Assembly (NCBI GenBank): GCA_963774445.1
Contig: CAVZFC010000002.1
Span: 1-64,000, forward strand
Origin: CAVUQH01 sp963774445
GTDB lineage: Bacteria > Myxococcota_A > Polyangia > Haliangiales > Haliangiaceae
Reading direction: 5' to 3'
DNA length: 64,000 nt
Shown here: in pieces, positions 50,376 to 63,572 of the stretch
How the letters are laid out: every line of letters starts with the position of its first letter
Numbering within the stretch: the stretch's first letter is position 1
Translations under genes and position numbers: made by a program
The notes under the pieces: model-generated
The model's database searches: none
What the model was told of the DNA's origin: nothing
The model's input: the letters and a program-made list of their open reading frames with translations, nothing else

Positions 50376-51161
50376 CTACTTGGGCGCGGGCTCGCTGCCG
50401 GCAGCAGCGGCGTCGCCGCCGTCGGCCGGCGTCGCGGCGCCGGCCTGGCCGGCCGGGACCTTGGTCGCGTCGGCCGGCTTGTCCTCGTCGTCGGCCTTCT
50501 TGATCTCTTCGCGCCGGTCAACCTTTCCGTCGTACGGCTCGTCGTCGTACAGGATGGCGACCAGCTCGCCCTTGTCGTACTGCTCCCAGACGTCCGGCTT
50601 GAGGTCGCCGTTGGTATCGCGCTGGACCTCGGTCAGGGCGCCGGTCTTGGTGTCGTACTTCTCGACGATGTCGTACTTGCCGTCGAAGTTGGAGTCGCGC
50701 TGGACCTCGTACAGGGCGCTCTTGGCCTTCTCGCCCTCAATCTCCTCGTACTTGTAGAAGGCGTCGAAGCCCTTCTGGAAGTCGAAGTCGAACTTCTCGA
50801 ACAGGATGCCGCCCTGGTCGTTGAAGGCGACCACGTAGTCCTTCTTGCCGTCGAAGTTGAGGTCGGCCTGCTTGCAGGTGAGGATGCGCGAGCTGCCGCC
50901 CGAGCCCTTCTCGACCTTGAACAGCTTCCAGACGTCCGGCTGGTCGTCACCGTTGAGGTCGTAGCTCTCGACCTCCTTGCCCTCGGCCTCGCACAGGCTG
51001 GGATCGAGCTCCGGCACCTGCGAGGTGGTGTCGCCCTTTACCTCGGATGGGTTCTGAGCCTGCTTGCTCTTGCCACCACAACCGACCGGCGCCAGCGCCA
51101 GGGCTCCCAGCGCCGCCACCAGGAGCCGCCCCCGGGCCCACGAGGCCAAGTGATTTCCCAT
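50376..51161 (-). CDS. Putative calcium-binding-like lipoprotein
   Basis: A 261-residue lipoprotein (signal, then ALAPVGC). The mature part holds repeated Asp/Asn/Gly loops resembling EF-hand or FG-GAP calcium sites: DLNGDDQPDVWKLFK, DLNFDGKKDYVVAFND, DSNFDGKYDIVEKYD and DTNGDLKPDVWEQYD, spaced roughly every 40-45 residues. An Ala/Pro-rich acidic tail ends it. This kind of protein is widespread in myxobacteria and unstudied. Calcium binding is inferred from the loops only. Confidence 0.75.
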   Translation of the reverse strand: MGNHLASWARGRLLVAALGALALAPVGCGGKSKQAQNPSEVKGDTTSQVPELDPSLCEAEGKEVESYDLNGDDQPDVWKLFKVEKGSGGSSRILTCKQADLNFDGKKDYVVAFNDQGGILFEKFDFDFQKGFDAFYKYEEIEGEKAKSALYEVQRDSNFDGKYDIVEKYDTKTGALTEVQRDTNGDLKPDVWEQYDKGELVAILYDDEPYDGKVDRREEIKKADDEDKPADATKVPAGQAGAATPADGGDAAAAGSEPAPK

Positions 51162-51266
51162 GGTTCAAGAGCCTAACCGCACCCGGGGCCGCGTGCAAGC
51201 GCCGGCGATCACACGGGCGCCCAGGCACATTGACCGCGCACGTAGTGCCACGTATGGTAACGGCAA

Positions 51267-51458
51267 ATGTCGCGGAAGAAGGTCTCCACGACGGTGTACA
51301 TCACGCCGGAGCAGAACGCGTTGCTCAAGCAGCTGCACGAGCGGACCAAGGTGCCGATGGCCGAGTACATCCGCCAGGGGATCGACCTGATCCTCGAAAA
51401 GTACGCCGAGCTCCTGCCTGGCCAGGCTGCGCTGCCGTTCGAGCGGCGCCCGGAATGA
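51267..51458 (+). CDS. Small ribbon-helix-helix DNA-binding protein
   Basis: A 63-residue protein with the RHH pattern: a basic strand (KKVSTTVYITPEQ), helix (NALLKQLHERTKVP) and second helix (MAEYIRQGIDLILEKY). Such proteins act as dimers on operators, often of toxin-antitoxin or small regulatory loci; no toxin gene is next to it. It is 58 bp before lepA. Confidence 0.75.
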   Translation: MSRKKVSTTVYITPEQNALLKQLHERTKVPMAEYIRQGIDLILEKYAELLPGQAALPFERRPE

Positions 51459-51516
51459 TCTGCGTCCGGGTGCGCACGGGTGCGCAGCGCCCGAGTGTGG
51501 TAGACAGCACCGCCCC

Positions 51517-53316
<1,800 letters not shown>

Positions 53317-53327
53317 GGTAGGGACGT

Positions 53328-54725
53328 ATGGCCGTCATGCCCGCCAGCCGCATCGCCCGCCGCGTAGAGCGCGAGGCTCGCGCGCTGGTCCGGGAGGCCC
53401 GGCGAGGACTGCGCGGCCGCGGCGATCGCGTGCCGCCGGGAATTGCCGACCGGCTGCGCCTGGGCGCCGACACGGTCGAGGCGGCGCGCACCGGCGGCGA
53501 TGGCGACGCCCTGCGGGACGAGCTGGTCCGCCTGGACGAGCTGGTCAACGAGCACCTGGCGTTTACCCGCAAGTCGCCGATGCGCGAGTACGTCGAGTCG
53601 ATCGGCGCCGCCGTGATCATCGCGCTGCTGCTCCGCGCGTTCGTCCTTGAGGCGTTCAAGATCCCGTCCGGCTCGATGTACCCGACCATGGAGGTGGGCG
53701 ACCACCTGTTCGTCAACAAGGTCATCTACGGCCTTCGCCTGCCGTTTTCCGACACCAAGATCTTCGATTGGCACCAGCCGGCGCGGGGCGACGTCATCGT
53801 CTTCCGCTACCCGTGCGACGGCGACAAGGACTACATCAAGCGGGTGGTCGCGGTCGCCGGTGACACCGTCGAGGTCCGCTGCGACGAGCTGCTGGTCAAC
53901 GGCAAGCCGGTGCGGACCACCCTGGCCGACGCGCACGTCACCTATTGGGACTACAACGGCAGTGGCTGGGATCCCAAGTGCCAGTACTACGGGCACAGCG
54001 ACCACTGGGGGCTGTGTCCGTCGTCGGCCTACGTCGAGCACCTGCCGTCGGGGCGGACCAATCTCATCTACTACGACGCCGACCGCCCCGCGCGCGAGGA
54101 GCGCCGCGCCCAGCCGCGCCCGGGCGCCAGCTACTGGTCGTATCTGCCGTCGAGGATCGGCCGCAGCGAGGAGCGCCTCTACTACGCCGAGAACGACTTC
54201 CCGTCGCTGCCGCCGCCGGTCGCCGCCGACGCGCTGGCACCGGACGAAACCTCGGTCGAGCCATCGGGACCGGACAAGTTCGCAGCGGTGCGGCGGCTGC
54301 TCGGCGGCGAGTCGGCCACGACACTGGCCCACGAGCTGTCGGCGCGCTACCAGAAGGAGCCGTGGTGTCGCATTCCCGACTGCCTGTCGGCTGCCGACGT
54401 GCTGTCGTGGTTGCCGGATCCGGCGAGCTGCAAGGCGTCCGACGGCGAGATCACCACCGAGGACCGCTACGCCGCCCGCACACACCTGAAGCTGGCTCCG
54501 GCCGACCAGGCCGCCAGTCCTTGCGGCCCCAAGGTTGCCTACGTGGTTCCGGACGGCCACGTCTTCGCCATGGGCGACAACCGCGAGAACTCCAAGGACT
54601 CGCGCAAATGGGGATCGGTGCCGATCGAGAACATCAAGGGCAAGGCGCTGTTCATCTGGTGGTCGCAGAAGCCTGACCGCGCGGGTGGCATCTTGTGGCA
54701 GCGCGTGGGCAAAATCGTGCGCTGA
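53328..54725 (+). CDS. lepB: Signal peptidase I, large form
   Basis: A 465-residue signal peptidase I. After a charged cytoplasmic part, one membrane helix (about 93-109, AAVIIALLLRAFVLEAF) leads to the catalytic Ser116 in KIPSGSMYPT and Lys171 in YIKRVVAV. The closing GDNRENSKDSR box is near residue 425. Between boxes D and E sits an insertion of about 200 residues, which makes it larger than the E. coli enzyme. It cleaves signal peptides of exported proteins at the outer face of the inner membrane. Operon with lepA and a second paralogue. Confidence 0.93.
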   Translation: MAVMPASRIARRVEREARALVREARRGLRGRGDRVPPGIADRLRLGADTVEAARTGGDGDALRDELVRLDELVNEHLAFTRKSPMREYVESIGAAVIIALLLRAFVLEAFKIPSGSMYPTMEVGDHLFVNKVIYGLRLPFSDTKIFDWHQPARGDVIVFRYPCDGDKDYIKRVVAVAGDTVEVRCDELLVNGKPVRTTLADAHVTYWDYNGSGWDPKCQYYGHSDHWGLCPSSAYVEHLPSGRTNLIYYDADRPAREERRAQPRPGASYWSYLPSRIGRSEERLYYAENDFPSLPPPVAADALAPDETSVEPSGPDKFAAVRRLLGGESATTLAHELSARYQKEPWCRIPDCLSAADVLSWLPDPASCKASDGEITTEDRYAARTHLKLAPADQAASPCGPKVAYVVPDGHVFAMGDNRENSKDSRKWGSVPIENIKGKALFIWWSQKPDRAGGILWQRVGKIVR

Positions 54726-54730
54726 GGACC

Positions 54731-55925
<1,195 letters not shown>

Positions 55926-55995
55926 GTTCGCGTCGGCCGCACGCGGGTGCGCGGGCTCGCGCTCGTCAGTCTCGACGGCGCGGGCGCCCCGCCGC

Positions 55996-56913
55996 CTAGC
56001 GGAACCAGCGGCGTAGCTCGCGCTCGGCCGGCTTGCCGCGCGGGGTGTAGCCGCCGTCGCGCGGGCCGCCGTCGCCGAACCAGTTCCAGATGACCACGCC
56101 GCCGAGCCCGTGGCTGCCGTTCCAGGTGCGGCGCAGGGCCTCGTAGCAGCGGCGCTGCTCCTCGAGGTCGATCGGCGTCGCCAGGGTGTAGTCCCAGGGC
56201 CGGGTCGCGGCGCCGTCGCGGCTGACGTAGCCGACCTCGGACAGCCACAGCGTGGGGCCGGGGCGCTGGGCGGCAAACGTCAGCAGCGCCCGCCGGGCCC
56301 GGGCCCAGGCGCGTGTGAGCTCGGCCGCGCCGGCCTCACGGTTGTCGGTCAGCTCGAAGTAGCCGGTGACCCCGAGGATGTCGAGCCGCCGCCAGAAGCT
56401 GACCTTCTGGTAATGGTCCCAGTTGGCGCTGTAGGCGATGCGTCCGGAGAAGCGGCGCTTGGCGGCGCCCACCAGATGCTGCCAGCGCTCGCGCCAGCCC
56501 TCGGTCGAGCCGAGCTCGCTGCCGACGAACAGCACCTCGGCGCGGGCGGTGGCCGCCAGGTCGGCGTAGTGCAGGATGAACGCCTCGTACTGCCGCCACC
56601 AGGCGGTCGGGTCGGCCGGAGTGATGGTCCCGCGCCACTGGCCCGTGCGCGTCTGGTCGAGCAAGAGGATCGGAAAAATGATCACCGCCAGGCCGCGTTC
56701 GCGGGCGCGGGCAGCCAGGTGGCGGACCAGCGCGTCGGGCACGGTCTGGTCGCGGCGCGGGGCGATGTGGACCGCGCGCACGTCGCGCTGCGCCCAGCTC
56801 ACCACCAGGGCGACGTGGGTGGCGCCGAGGTCCGCGATCTCGTCGACCCTGCGGTCGTAGGTCGCGTCCCGATCGGCGCTGCCGGGGTAGAGGCCGAGCG
56901 CGACGGCGCGCAC
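55996..56913 (-). CDS. Glycoside hydrolase TIM-barrel protein (GH113-like)
   Basis: A 305-residue protein without a signal peptide. Layout fits a GH113-like glycosidase barrel: GATHVALVVSWAQRDV, VIIFPILLLDQTRTGQWRGT, LFVGSELGSTEGWRERWQHL (likely acid/base Glu), AYSANWDHYQKVSFWRRLDI and LWLSEVGYVSRDG (likely nucleophile Glu). An end with VVIWNWFGDGG is also typical. Related proteins act on mannans, but substrate is not certain. It stands alone on the minus strand. Confidence 0.75.
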   Translation of the reverse strand: MRAVALGLYPGSADRDATYDRRVDEIADLGATHVALVVSWAQRDVRAVHIAPRRDQTVPDALVRHLAARARERGLAVIIFPILLLDQTRTGQWRGTITPADPTAWWRQYEAFILHYADLAATARAEVLFVGSELGSTEGWRERWQHLVGAAKRRFSGRIAYSANWDHYQKVSFWRRLDILGVTGYFELTDNREAGAAELTRAWARARRALLTFAAQRPGPTLWLSEVGYVSRDGAATRPWDYTLATPIDLEEQRRCYEALRRTWNGSHGLGGVVIWNWFGDGGPRDGGYTPRGKPAERELRRWFR

Positions 56914-56951
56914 CGGCGGGGCCCCGCGGCCGGCGCCGCGCGGGGCCCGGG

Positions 56952-57548
56952 CTATTTTTTTCCCTTGGGTCCTTTGCGCAGCTTGACGATCGACTCGGCC
57001 AGCGCCTTGTCGATCGCCATCTGGATGGCGTCGTGGTTGGCGGCCTCGGCGTCGCGCGCGCGCTGCTTGCGGCCGATCTCCAGCTTGACCGTCGCGCTGC
57101 CGTTGCCGGTGAAGGCCATGACCCGATCGGGCATGGTCTCGCCGAAGGCGCGGAGGTCGATCGACACGGTCAGGTACTGTCCCTTGCGCGGTGCCGGCAT
57201 CGGCTCGAGCTCTTGCCGGTAGGCGGTGACCTCGAGGTTGACCTGGAACGCGCGGAGCCTCTTTCTCTTCAAGTATCGCTTGAACTTCTTGGGCTCTTTG
57301 TCCGGATCCGGCGCGCCTTCCAGGGCGGCCAGGAGCTCCGGGTTGGCGGCGATCCGCTCGGCCAGCTGCGTGGCCACGGCGGTCTTGACCGTGTCCGGGA
57401 TCCCCTTGGCCAGCGAGACGTCGTGGACCTGGTAGTAGTACTTGTCGTTTTTTTTGGCCTCGGCCGGGGCGGCGTGGGCCAGCGCCAGGGCGCAGGCGAC
57501 CACGACCAACCGGCGGGCGGCTCGGGCTCCGTGCATGGAAGGCATCAT
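56952..57548 (-). CDS. Secreted hypothetical protein
   Basis: A 198-residue protein with a signal peptide (RRLVVVACALALAHAAPAEA). The mature part is Lys-rich (KKFKRYLKRKRLRAFQ) and mixed, with VNLEVTAYRQELEPMPAPRK and VMAFTGNGSATVKLEIG. The core (a helix with AVATQLAERIAANPELLAAL, then strands) occurs in other delta-proteobacterial proteins without a known role. Start may be ATG 57548 or 57536. Ends with a Lys-rich tail. Confidence 0.65.
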   Translation of the reverse strand: MMPSMHGARAARRLVVVACALALAHAAPAEAKKNDKYYYQVHDVSLAKGIPDTVKTAVATQLAERIAANPELLAALEGAPDPDKEPKKFKRYLKRKRLRAFQVNLEVTAYRQELEPMPAPRKGQYLTVSIDLRAFGETMPDRVMAFTGNGSATVKLEIGRKQRARDAEAANHDAIQMAIDKALAESIVKLRKGPKGKK

Positions 57549-57598
57549 GCCCCGGGTCGACGAGCCCGTGCTACGCTTTGTTCAACCCGGGCGGGCAC

Positions 57599-57775
57599 AT
57601 GCGGCGACGATGGTGGCACGATCTCGTGATCATTGGCTCTCTGCTCCTCATCGCAGGGGTCGGGGTGGCCGCCATCTGGGGCCCTTCCATCGAGCGCGCG
57701 CTATGGCCGTCCCAGCGCTCCCAGAGCCCGGCTGCGGGGCCAGGGCCGGGGCCGGCTGCAGGCAGTGTGCTGTAA
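57599..57775 (+). CDS. Small single-helix membrane protein
   Basis: A 58-residue frame from ATG 57599: MRRRWWHDLVIIGSLLLIAG and VGVAAIWGP form one membrane helix with a positively charged front, followed by a Pro/Gly tail. No strong ribosome-binding site is seen. It is divergent from the secreted protein at 57548 and upstream of the FHA gene. Plausible but unproven. Confidence 0.4.
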   Translation: MRRRWWHDLVIIGSLLLIAGVGVAAIWGPSIERALWPSQRSQSPAAGPGPGPAAGSVL

Positions 57776-57886
57776 CCTGCCCGCGCGCTTGACCAGTTCT
57801 CCGCGGATTTAGTAACGTTTCAGCCCGTTTAGAGGGGGACTGCGCCAGCGGGCGCCGAACCGCAACCGCACCTCGAGGGCCGGGCC

Positions 57887-59933
<2,047 letters not shown>

Positions 59934-59939
59934 CGGGTC

Positions 59940-60860
59940 ATGAGCGACGCGGCCACACGGGTTCGCGAGCGTCTGGCGCGATACGCCGAAGGGGTGCACT
60001 ACCTCGGCCCGGCGCAGGCCGTGCTGGACTCGGCCTTGCCCGACGGCCTGCGCGCGGTGTGGCACGTCTTCGACGGCGGCGCGCTCTTTCACGAGGCGCT
60101 GATGCTGGTGCCGTCGCGTGAGGCGGCGGCCGACGGCACTCGATGGCAGGTGGGCGAGGTCGAGGGCGACGACCTCGCGGTCGATCGCGACACCGGCGCG
60201 GTCTGGCGGCTCGAGCAGGACACCGGCGAGTGGGTCGAAGAGGGGACTGCGTTCGACCGCTGGCTGTTCGGCTGGGTCATGGGCCAGGCGGTGCTGGTCG
60301 ACGACGAGGGCGAATACCGCGACGGCGTCTTCGACGAAGAGGGCGAGCTGCTGCCGGCGGCGGCGGCGCGGGTCGAGGAGGAGATCCTTGGCCGCGACAA
60401 GGGCGCGCCGGCGCCGCGCTGGCGCCTGGCTCGCGCCCTGGTGCGAGAAGGGCGCCTCGAACGCGCTCGCGACGAGCTCGAGGAGCTAGTGTCGCGGCGG
60501 CCGGCGTTCGCCTGGGCCTGGTTCGACATGGCGCGCATCGCCGAGCGGCTGGGCGACCTCGAAGCCGCGGCCAGCGACATGCGCGAGGCTGGCAGCGCCA
60601 ACCCGACGTACGAGCACGCGCCGTTCTTCTGGGCCCACGCCGCCCGGTTGGCGGCCGCTGTCGGCGACGAGGCGGGGCGGGCCGAGGCGGCCGCGCGGGC
60701 GCTCTCGAACGGACCCGCGCTGGTCTCGATCCACCGCGATGCGGCAGAGCAGTCGTTCGAGGAGGGAGAGCTGGAGGCCGCCCGCGAGCACGTCGCCCTG
60801 GCCCGCGCCCTGGCTCCCCGCGACGTCGCCGTCCTCGAGCTGGCCCGCCGGATCGGCTAG
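59940..60860 (+). CDS. TPR-containing protein of unknown function
   Basis: A 306-residue protein. The first half is an alpha/beta domain (YAEGVHYLGPAQAVLDSALP, WHVFDGGALFHEALMLVPSR, WLFGWVMGQAVLVDDEGEYR) resembling SUKH-like or knr4-type modules only weakly. The second half is TPR-like helices (LARALVREGRLERARDELEE, ARIAERLGDLEAAASDMREA). It starts 7 bp after the FHA-CpaF gene and is likely in one transcript. Its stop codon lies inside the 163-bp inverted repeat. Confidence 0.6.
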   Translation: MSDAATRVRERLARYAEGVHYLGPAQAVLDSALPDGLRAVWHVFDGGALFHEALMLVPSREAAADGTRWQVGEVEGDDLAVDRDTGAVWRLEQDTGEWVEEGTAFDRWLFGWVMGQAVLVDDEGEYRDGVFDEEGELLPAAAARVEEEILGRDKGAPAPRWRLARALVREGRLERARDELEELVSRRPAFAWAWFDMARIAERLGDLEAAASDMREAGSANPTYEHAPFFWAHAARLAAAVGDEAGRAEAAARALSNGPALVSIHRDAAEQSFEEGELEAAREHVALARALAPRDVAVLELARRIG

Positions 60861-61019
60861 AGCGCCGACCGGTTTACGAACGCTCGCCAAATCGCATAGC
60901 TGCGTCGCATGGCGGCGTCGCTCATCAGTCGCTGGGGCCCACCCAACTCCTTCTTCGCTCCTTGCCCTGCTCGCAGCTACGCGATTTCGCTTCGCGTCGC
61001 AAACCGATCGCCGCTCTAG
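60857..61019. repeat. 163-bp imperfect inverted repeat (MITE-like)
   Basis: 48-bp arms, 60857-60904 and 60972-61019, pair with few mismatches; ends are CTAGAGCG and the complement CGCTCTAG. A 67-bp centre separates them. It fills the space between convergent genes and holds the stop codon (TAG) of the plus-strand gene. No gene is inside. It resembles a miniature inverted-repeat element or a bidirectional terminator. Confidence 0.7.
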
Positions 61020-61047
61020 ACGACTTCGAGAGCCCGGGCGGCGGCGT

Positions 61048-61599
61048 TCAGCCCGCCCGCTGGAGCTCGTGGGTCAGGGTCTCTTGGCCCGGGCTCCAGT
61101 TGCACGGGCAGAGCTCGTCGGTCTGCAGGGCATCCAGGATGCGGAGGATCTCGTTGACGTTGCGGCCGACCGACAGGTCGTTGGCGGCCGCGTAGCGGAC
61201 GATGCCCTCGGGATCGACGATGATGGTCGCGCGCAGGGCGACGCCGTCGATCGGGTGGAGGATGCCGAGCTCGGTCGCCAGAGTCGGCGGCACGTGCATC
61301 AGCGGGTGCGAGATCTTGCGCAGACCCGGGTGGTCCTTGCGCCAGGCCAGGTGCGAGTACTCGTTGTCGGTCGAGCCGCCGATGATCACGGCGTCGCGGT
61401 CGGCGAAGTCGCGCCGCTTGTTGTCGAGCTCGACGATCTCGGTCGGGCAGACGAAGGTGAAGTCCTTGGGGTAGGTGTAGAGGACCAGCCACTTGCCGGG
61501 ATAGCTCTTGGAGCCGATCGATTCGAACTCCTTGCCCGGATCGAGGCTGACGCAGGCGGTGGTCTGGAAGTCGGGGAACTTGGTGCCGGGGATGATCAT
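61048..61599 (-). CDS. ahpC: Peroxiredoxin, AhpC type
   Basis: A 183-residue AhpC/TSA-type peroxiredoxin reducing hydrogen peroxide and organic peroxides. The peroxidatic Cys is Cys51 in PKDFTFVCPTE. Near the C-terminus, DELCPCNWSPG supplies the CxCNW pair, as in mycobacterial AhpC (resolving cysteines). It lies 38 bp downstream of a Fur-family regulator gene on the same strand, which suggests regulation by oxidative or iron stress. No AhpD partner is present in the window. Confidence 0.92.
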   Translation of the reverse strand: MIIPGTKFPDFQTTACVSLDPGKEFESIGSKSYPGKWLVLYTYPKDFTFVCPTEIVELDNKRRDFADRDAVIIGGSTDNEYSHLAWRKDHPGLRKISHPLMHVPPTLATELGILHPIDGVALRATIIVDPEGIVRYAAANDLSVGRNVNEILRILDALQTDELCPCNWSPGQETLTHELQRAG

Positions 61600-61637
61600 G
61601 ATGGTGTCCTTTTGCTTCGGGTAAACCGGTTGGCGTT

Positions 61638-62033
61638 CTAGGCTTTGCGGCCGCGGGCAACGACCATGTATTCGCGGATGTCGTACCCGGGCAGGTGGGA
61701 AGGGTCTTCGACGCGGATGGCGTCCCAGGGCAGGTCTTCGATCGCGCCGGTCTCGTCGTTGACGAAGTGGTGGTGCGGCTCGAGCCGGGGATCGAAGACG
61801 GTGCGGCTGCCGGACAGGACCAGCCGGCGCAGGAGCCCGCGGTCCGCCAACAGGCGCAGGGTGTTGTAGACGGTGGCGCGCGACAGCATCGGGACGTCGG
61901 CGCGCACCCGCTCGAGCACCGCGTCGGCCGACGGGTGCTCATCGGTGGCCAGCACGTACTCCGCCACCGCCAGGCGCTGGGCCGACGGCCGGATGCCAGC
62001 GGTGCGGAGTCTCTCGGCGAGGGCGGAATTCAT
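61638..62033 (-). CDS. Fur/PerR/Irr-family transcriptional regulator
   Basis: A 131-residue Fur-family protein with a winged helix (HPSADAVLERVRADVPMLSR, ATVYNTLRLLADRGLLRRLV) and a metal-binding C-domain starting PHHHFVNDETGAIEDLPWDA. Fur and PerR usually have CxxC structural zinc pairs (HFICxxCG); here neither pair is present, so it resembles Irr-like members lacking structural zinc. A 15-bp inverted repeat overlaps its promoter, so autoregulation and control of ahpC are likely. Which metal or redox signal it senses is open. Confidence 0.85.
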   Translation of the reverse strand: MNSALAERLRTAGIRPSAQRLAVAEYVLATDEHPSADAVLERVRADVPMLSRATVYNTLRLLADRGLLRRLVLSGSRTVFDPRLEPHHHFVNDETGAIEDLPWDAIRVEDPSHLPGYDIREYMVVARGRKA

Positions 62034-62039
62034 CTTGAT

Positions 62040-62054
62040 TTAGATTTAGTCTAA
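62040..62054. promoter_or_regulatory. Candidate Fur/PerR-type operator
   Basis: TTAGATTTAGTCTAA, arms TTAGA/TCTAA separated by 5 bp, lies just before the start codon of the regulator gene and overlaps its predicted -10 region. The 5-5-5 layout is like PerR boxes (TTATAATNATTATAA). Binding by the gene's own product is inferred. Confidence 0.55.
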
Positions 62055-62071
62055 GAGTTAATACAAGTCAA
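62043..62071 (-). promoter_or_regulatory. Candidate promoter of the Fur-like gene and ahpC
   Basis: On the minus strand, TTGACT (62071-62066) and TAAATC (62048-62043) are 17 bp apart. The -10 box is a weak match. The start codon at 62033 follows very closely, so the transcript would have almost no leader. Region is AT-rich in an otherwise GC-rich window. Confidence 0.45.
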
Positions 62072-62141
62072 GATCTGATCTAAACACCGCTCAAACGGAA
62101 AGCAATTCTAGTGACTTGGAGAGTCACCGAAGCCGGCCGCC

Positions 62142-63572
62142 CTACTTGGACAGGTCGAGCTGGCCGGTCGCCACGAGCGGCTCTCCGCTGGCGTTGACCC
62201 CCACGAACAGGGCCACGACGCGCACCGCCTTGGCCGGCGCTGTGGGGCCCGTGCCCAGCTGTTTGCCCTTGCTGGCGCCGGTGACCTTCACCGTGCCCAG
62301 CGAGCTGCGCACGCCGCGGACGTCATCCCAGAACAGCTCCAGCGTGCCCGCGCCGGCGGCCGCGCCAGCGACGGCGGCCGATACGCCGCTCGGTTTGGCG
62401 TAGACCGCGAGGTCGCCGCGGAAGAGATAGTCGAGCAGGCCGGTGGCGTAGGCGCCGGTCCGCGGCAGGAGCAGCGCCAGCTGCTCGAGCGCGCAGTCAT
62501 CGTCGGTGGAGAAGACTAGGTGCGCCTTGGTCAGGCGATAGCGGGCCAGGCACTGGCCGCGCGCGCCGGTCAGGGTGACGGCGCCCCGCGCGGCGCCGAT
62601 GAGGTCGAGCTTCGGCAGCGGCACCGGCGCCGGCCGGCGGACGCTCGCGGCCAGGAGCCGGCCCAGCTCTTCCTTGCCGACCCGGCCATCGAGCTCGATC
62701 GGGCGGGGCAGGGTGTTGCGCGAGAAGTATTCGCTGCTGGTCAGGTCGGCCAGGCCGAGGCCGTCCTTGGCGGTGAAGAACGCGCGCAGGTTGTCGCGGC
62801 GGACGGGGGCGGTCGGCTCGGGCACGCCCAGCCGGCCGTAGGCGAGACTGGCGATCTCCTCGAAGCGGGAGCCGATGTCCATCCGATCGGGCCCGACGCG
62901 CACGAGGTGGGCGCCGAGATCGTCGCGCACGTGCGAGGGCGAGCCCATGTCCTCGAGCACGTGGAGGATGGCGCCGGCTGCCAGCAGCGCGCCGGCCAGA
63001 TGCCGCTCGCGCTCGCCCGGCGTCTTGGCCTGCACGGCTTTCGCGTACTGTTGGAGGAAGCCGGTTAGGCCCATCGGGTTCTTCGCATCGACGACCCAGT
63101 CGGCGGCCGATGGGTGGGGCCGGAGGATGCCTTCGCTGTACAGGCGCTGGAAGATCCGATCGCTCAGCGCAGGCCGCGCCGCGACCAGCGCGTTGTTGCC
63201 GATGCCCTCGCCGGTGAGCGGGTCGAGGTAGTGGTTGGCGGCGAACGCGCTCGGGCTGTCGGCCACCGCCGATCCGGCCACCAGCCACGACAGCGCCGAC
63301 TGCCGCCCGCGTCCATCGGGCACGAAGCCGTGCGCCGGGTTGTTCCGGCGCAGCACGCGGAACAACCCCGGAGCGTCGGCCGGCGGCACGATCAGCTGCT
63401 GCAGCAGGCCGCGGTCGTAGCCGAACTGCCGCCGCAGGCGCTCGTGCAGCTTGGAGTGCAGGGCTGCCTGCTCGGTCAGACCGGCGTGGGTGGTGGCGGC
63501 TTCGTAGGCTCCAGCGGGACGCAGCGCGGCGGCCAGGAGGATCGCCACGGCGAGGGCGAGGAATCGTCTCAT
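62142..63572 (-). CDS. Secreted zinc-dependent phospholipase C-like protein
   Basis: A 476-residue protein with a signal peptide (MRRFLALAVAILLAAALRPA). The N-terminal domain resembles the zinc-dependent phospholipase C/S1-P1 helical fold: THAGLTEQAALHSKLHERL and GALLAAGAILHVLEDMGSPSHV with DDLGAH, holding the His/Glu/Asp metal ligands. The C-terminal 150 residues (from about 325) form a separate beta-rich domain. Start ATG 63572 overlaps the stop of the upstream gene by 4 nt. It may act on membrane phospholipids, perhaps in predation; that is speculation. Confidence 0.75.
   Translation of the reverse strand: MRRFLALAVAILLAAALRPAGAYEAATTHAGLTEQAALHSKLHERLRRQFGYDRGLLQQLIVPPADAPGLFRVLRRNNPAHGFVPDGRGRQSALSWLVAGSAVADSPSAFAANHYLDPLTGEGIGNNALVAARPALSDRIFQRLYSEGILRPHPSAADWVVDAKNPMGLTGFLQQYAKAVQAKTPGERERHLAGALLAAGAILHVLEDMGSPSHVRDDLGAHLVRVGPDRMDIGSRFEEIASLAYGRLGVPEPTAPVRRDNLRAFFTAKDGLGLADLTSSEYFSRNTLPRPIELDGRVGKEELGRLLAASVRRPAPVPLPKLDLIGAARGAVTLTGARGQCLARYRLTKAHLVFSTDDDCALEQLALLLPRTGAYATGLLDYLFRGDLAVYAKPSGVSAAVAGAAAGAGTLELFWDDVRGVRSSLGTVKVTGASKGKQLGTGPTAPAKAVRVVALFVGVNASGEPLVATGQLDLSK

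Noticed and set aside
57578..57598. Earlier start for the small membrane protein
   Set aside because: ATG 57599 begins the charged front of the membrane helix; the upstream start adds only a few residues without a ribosome-binding site.
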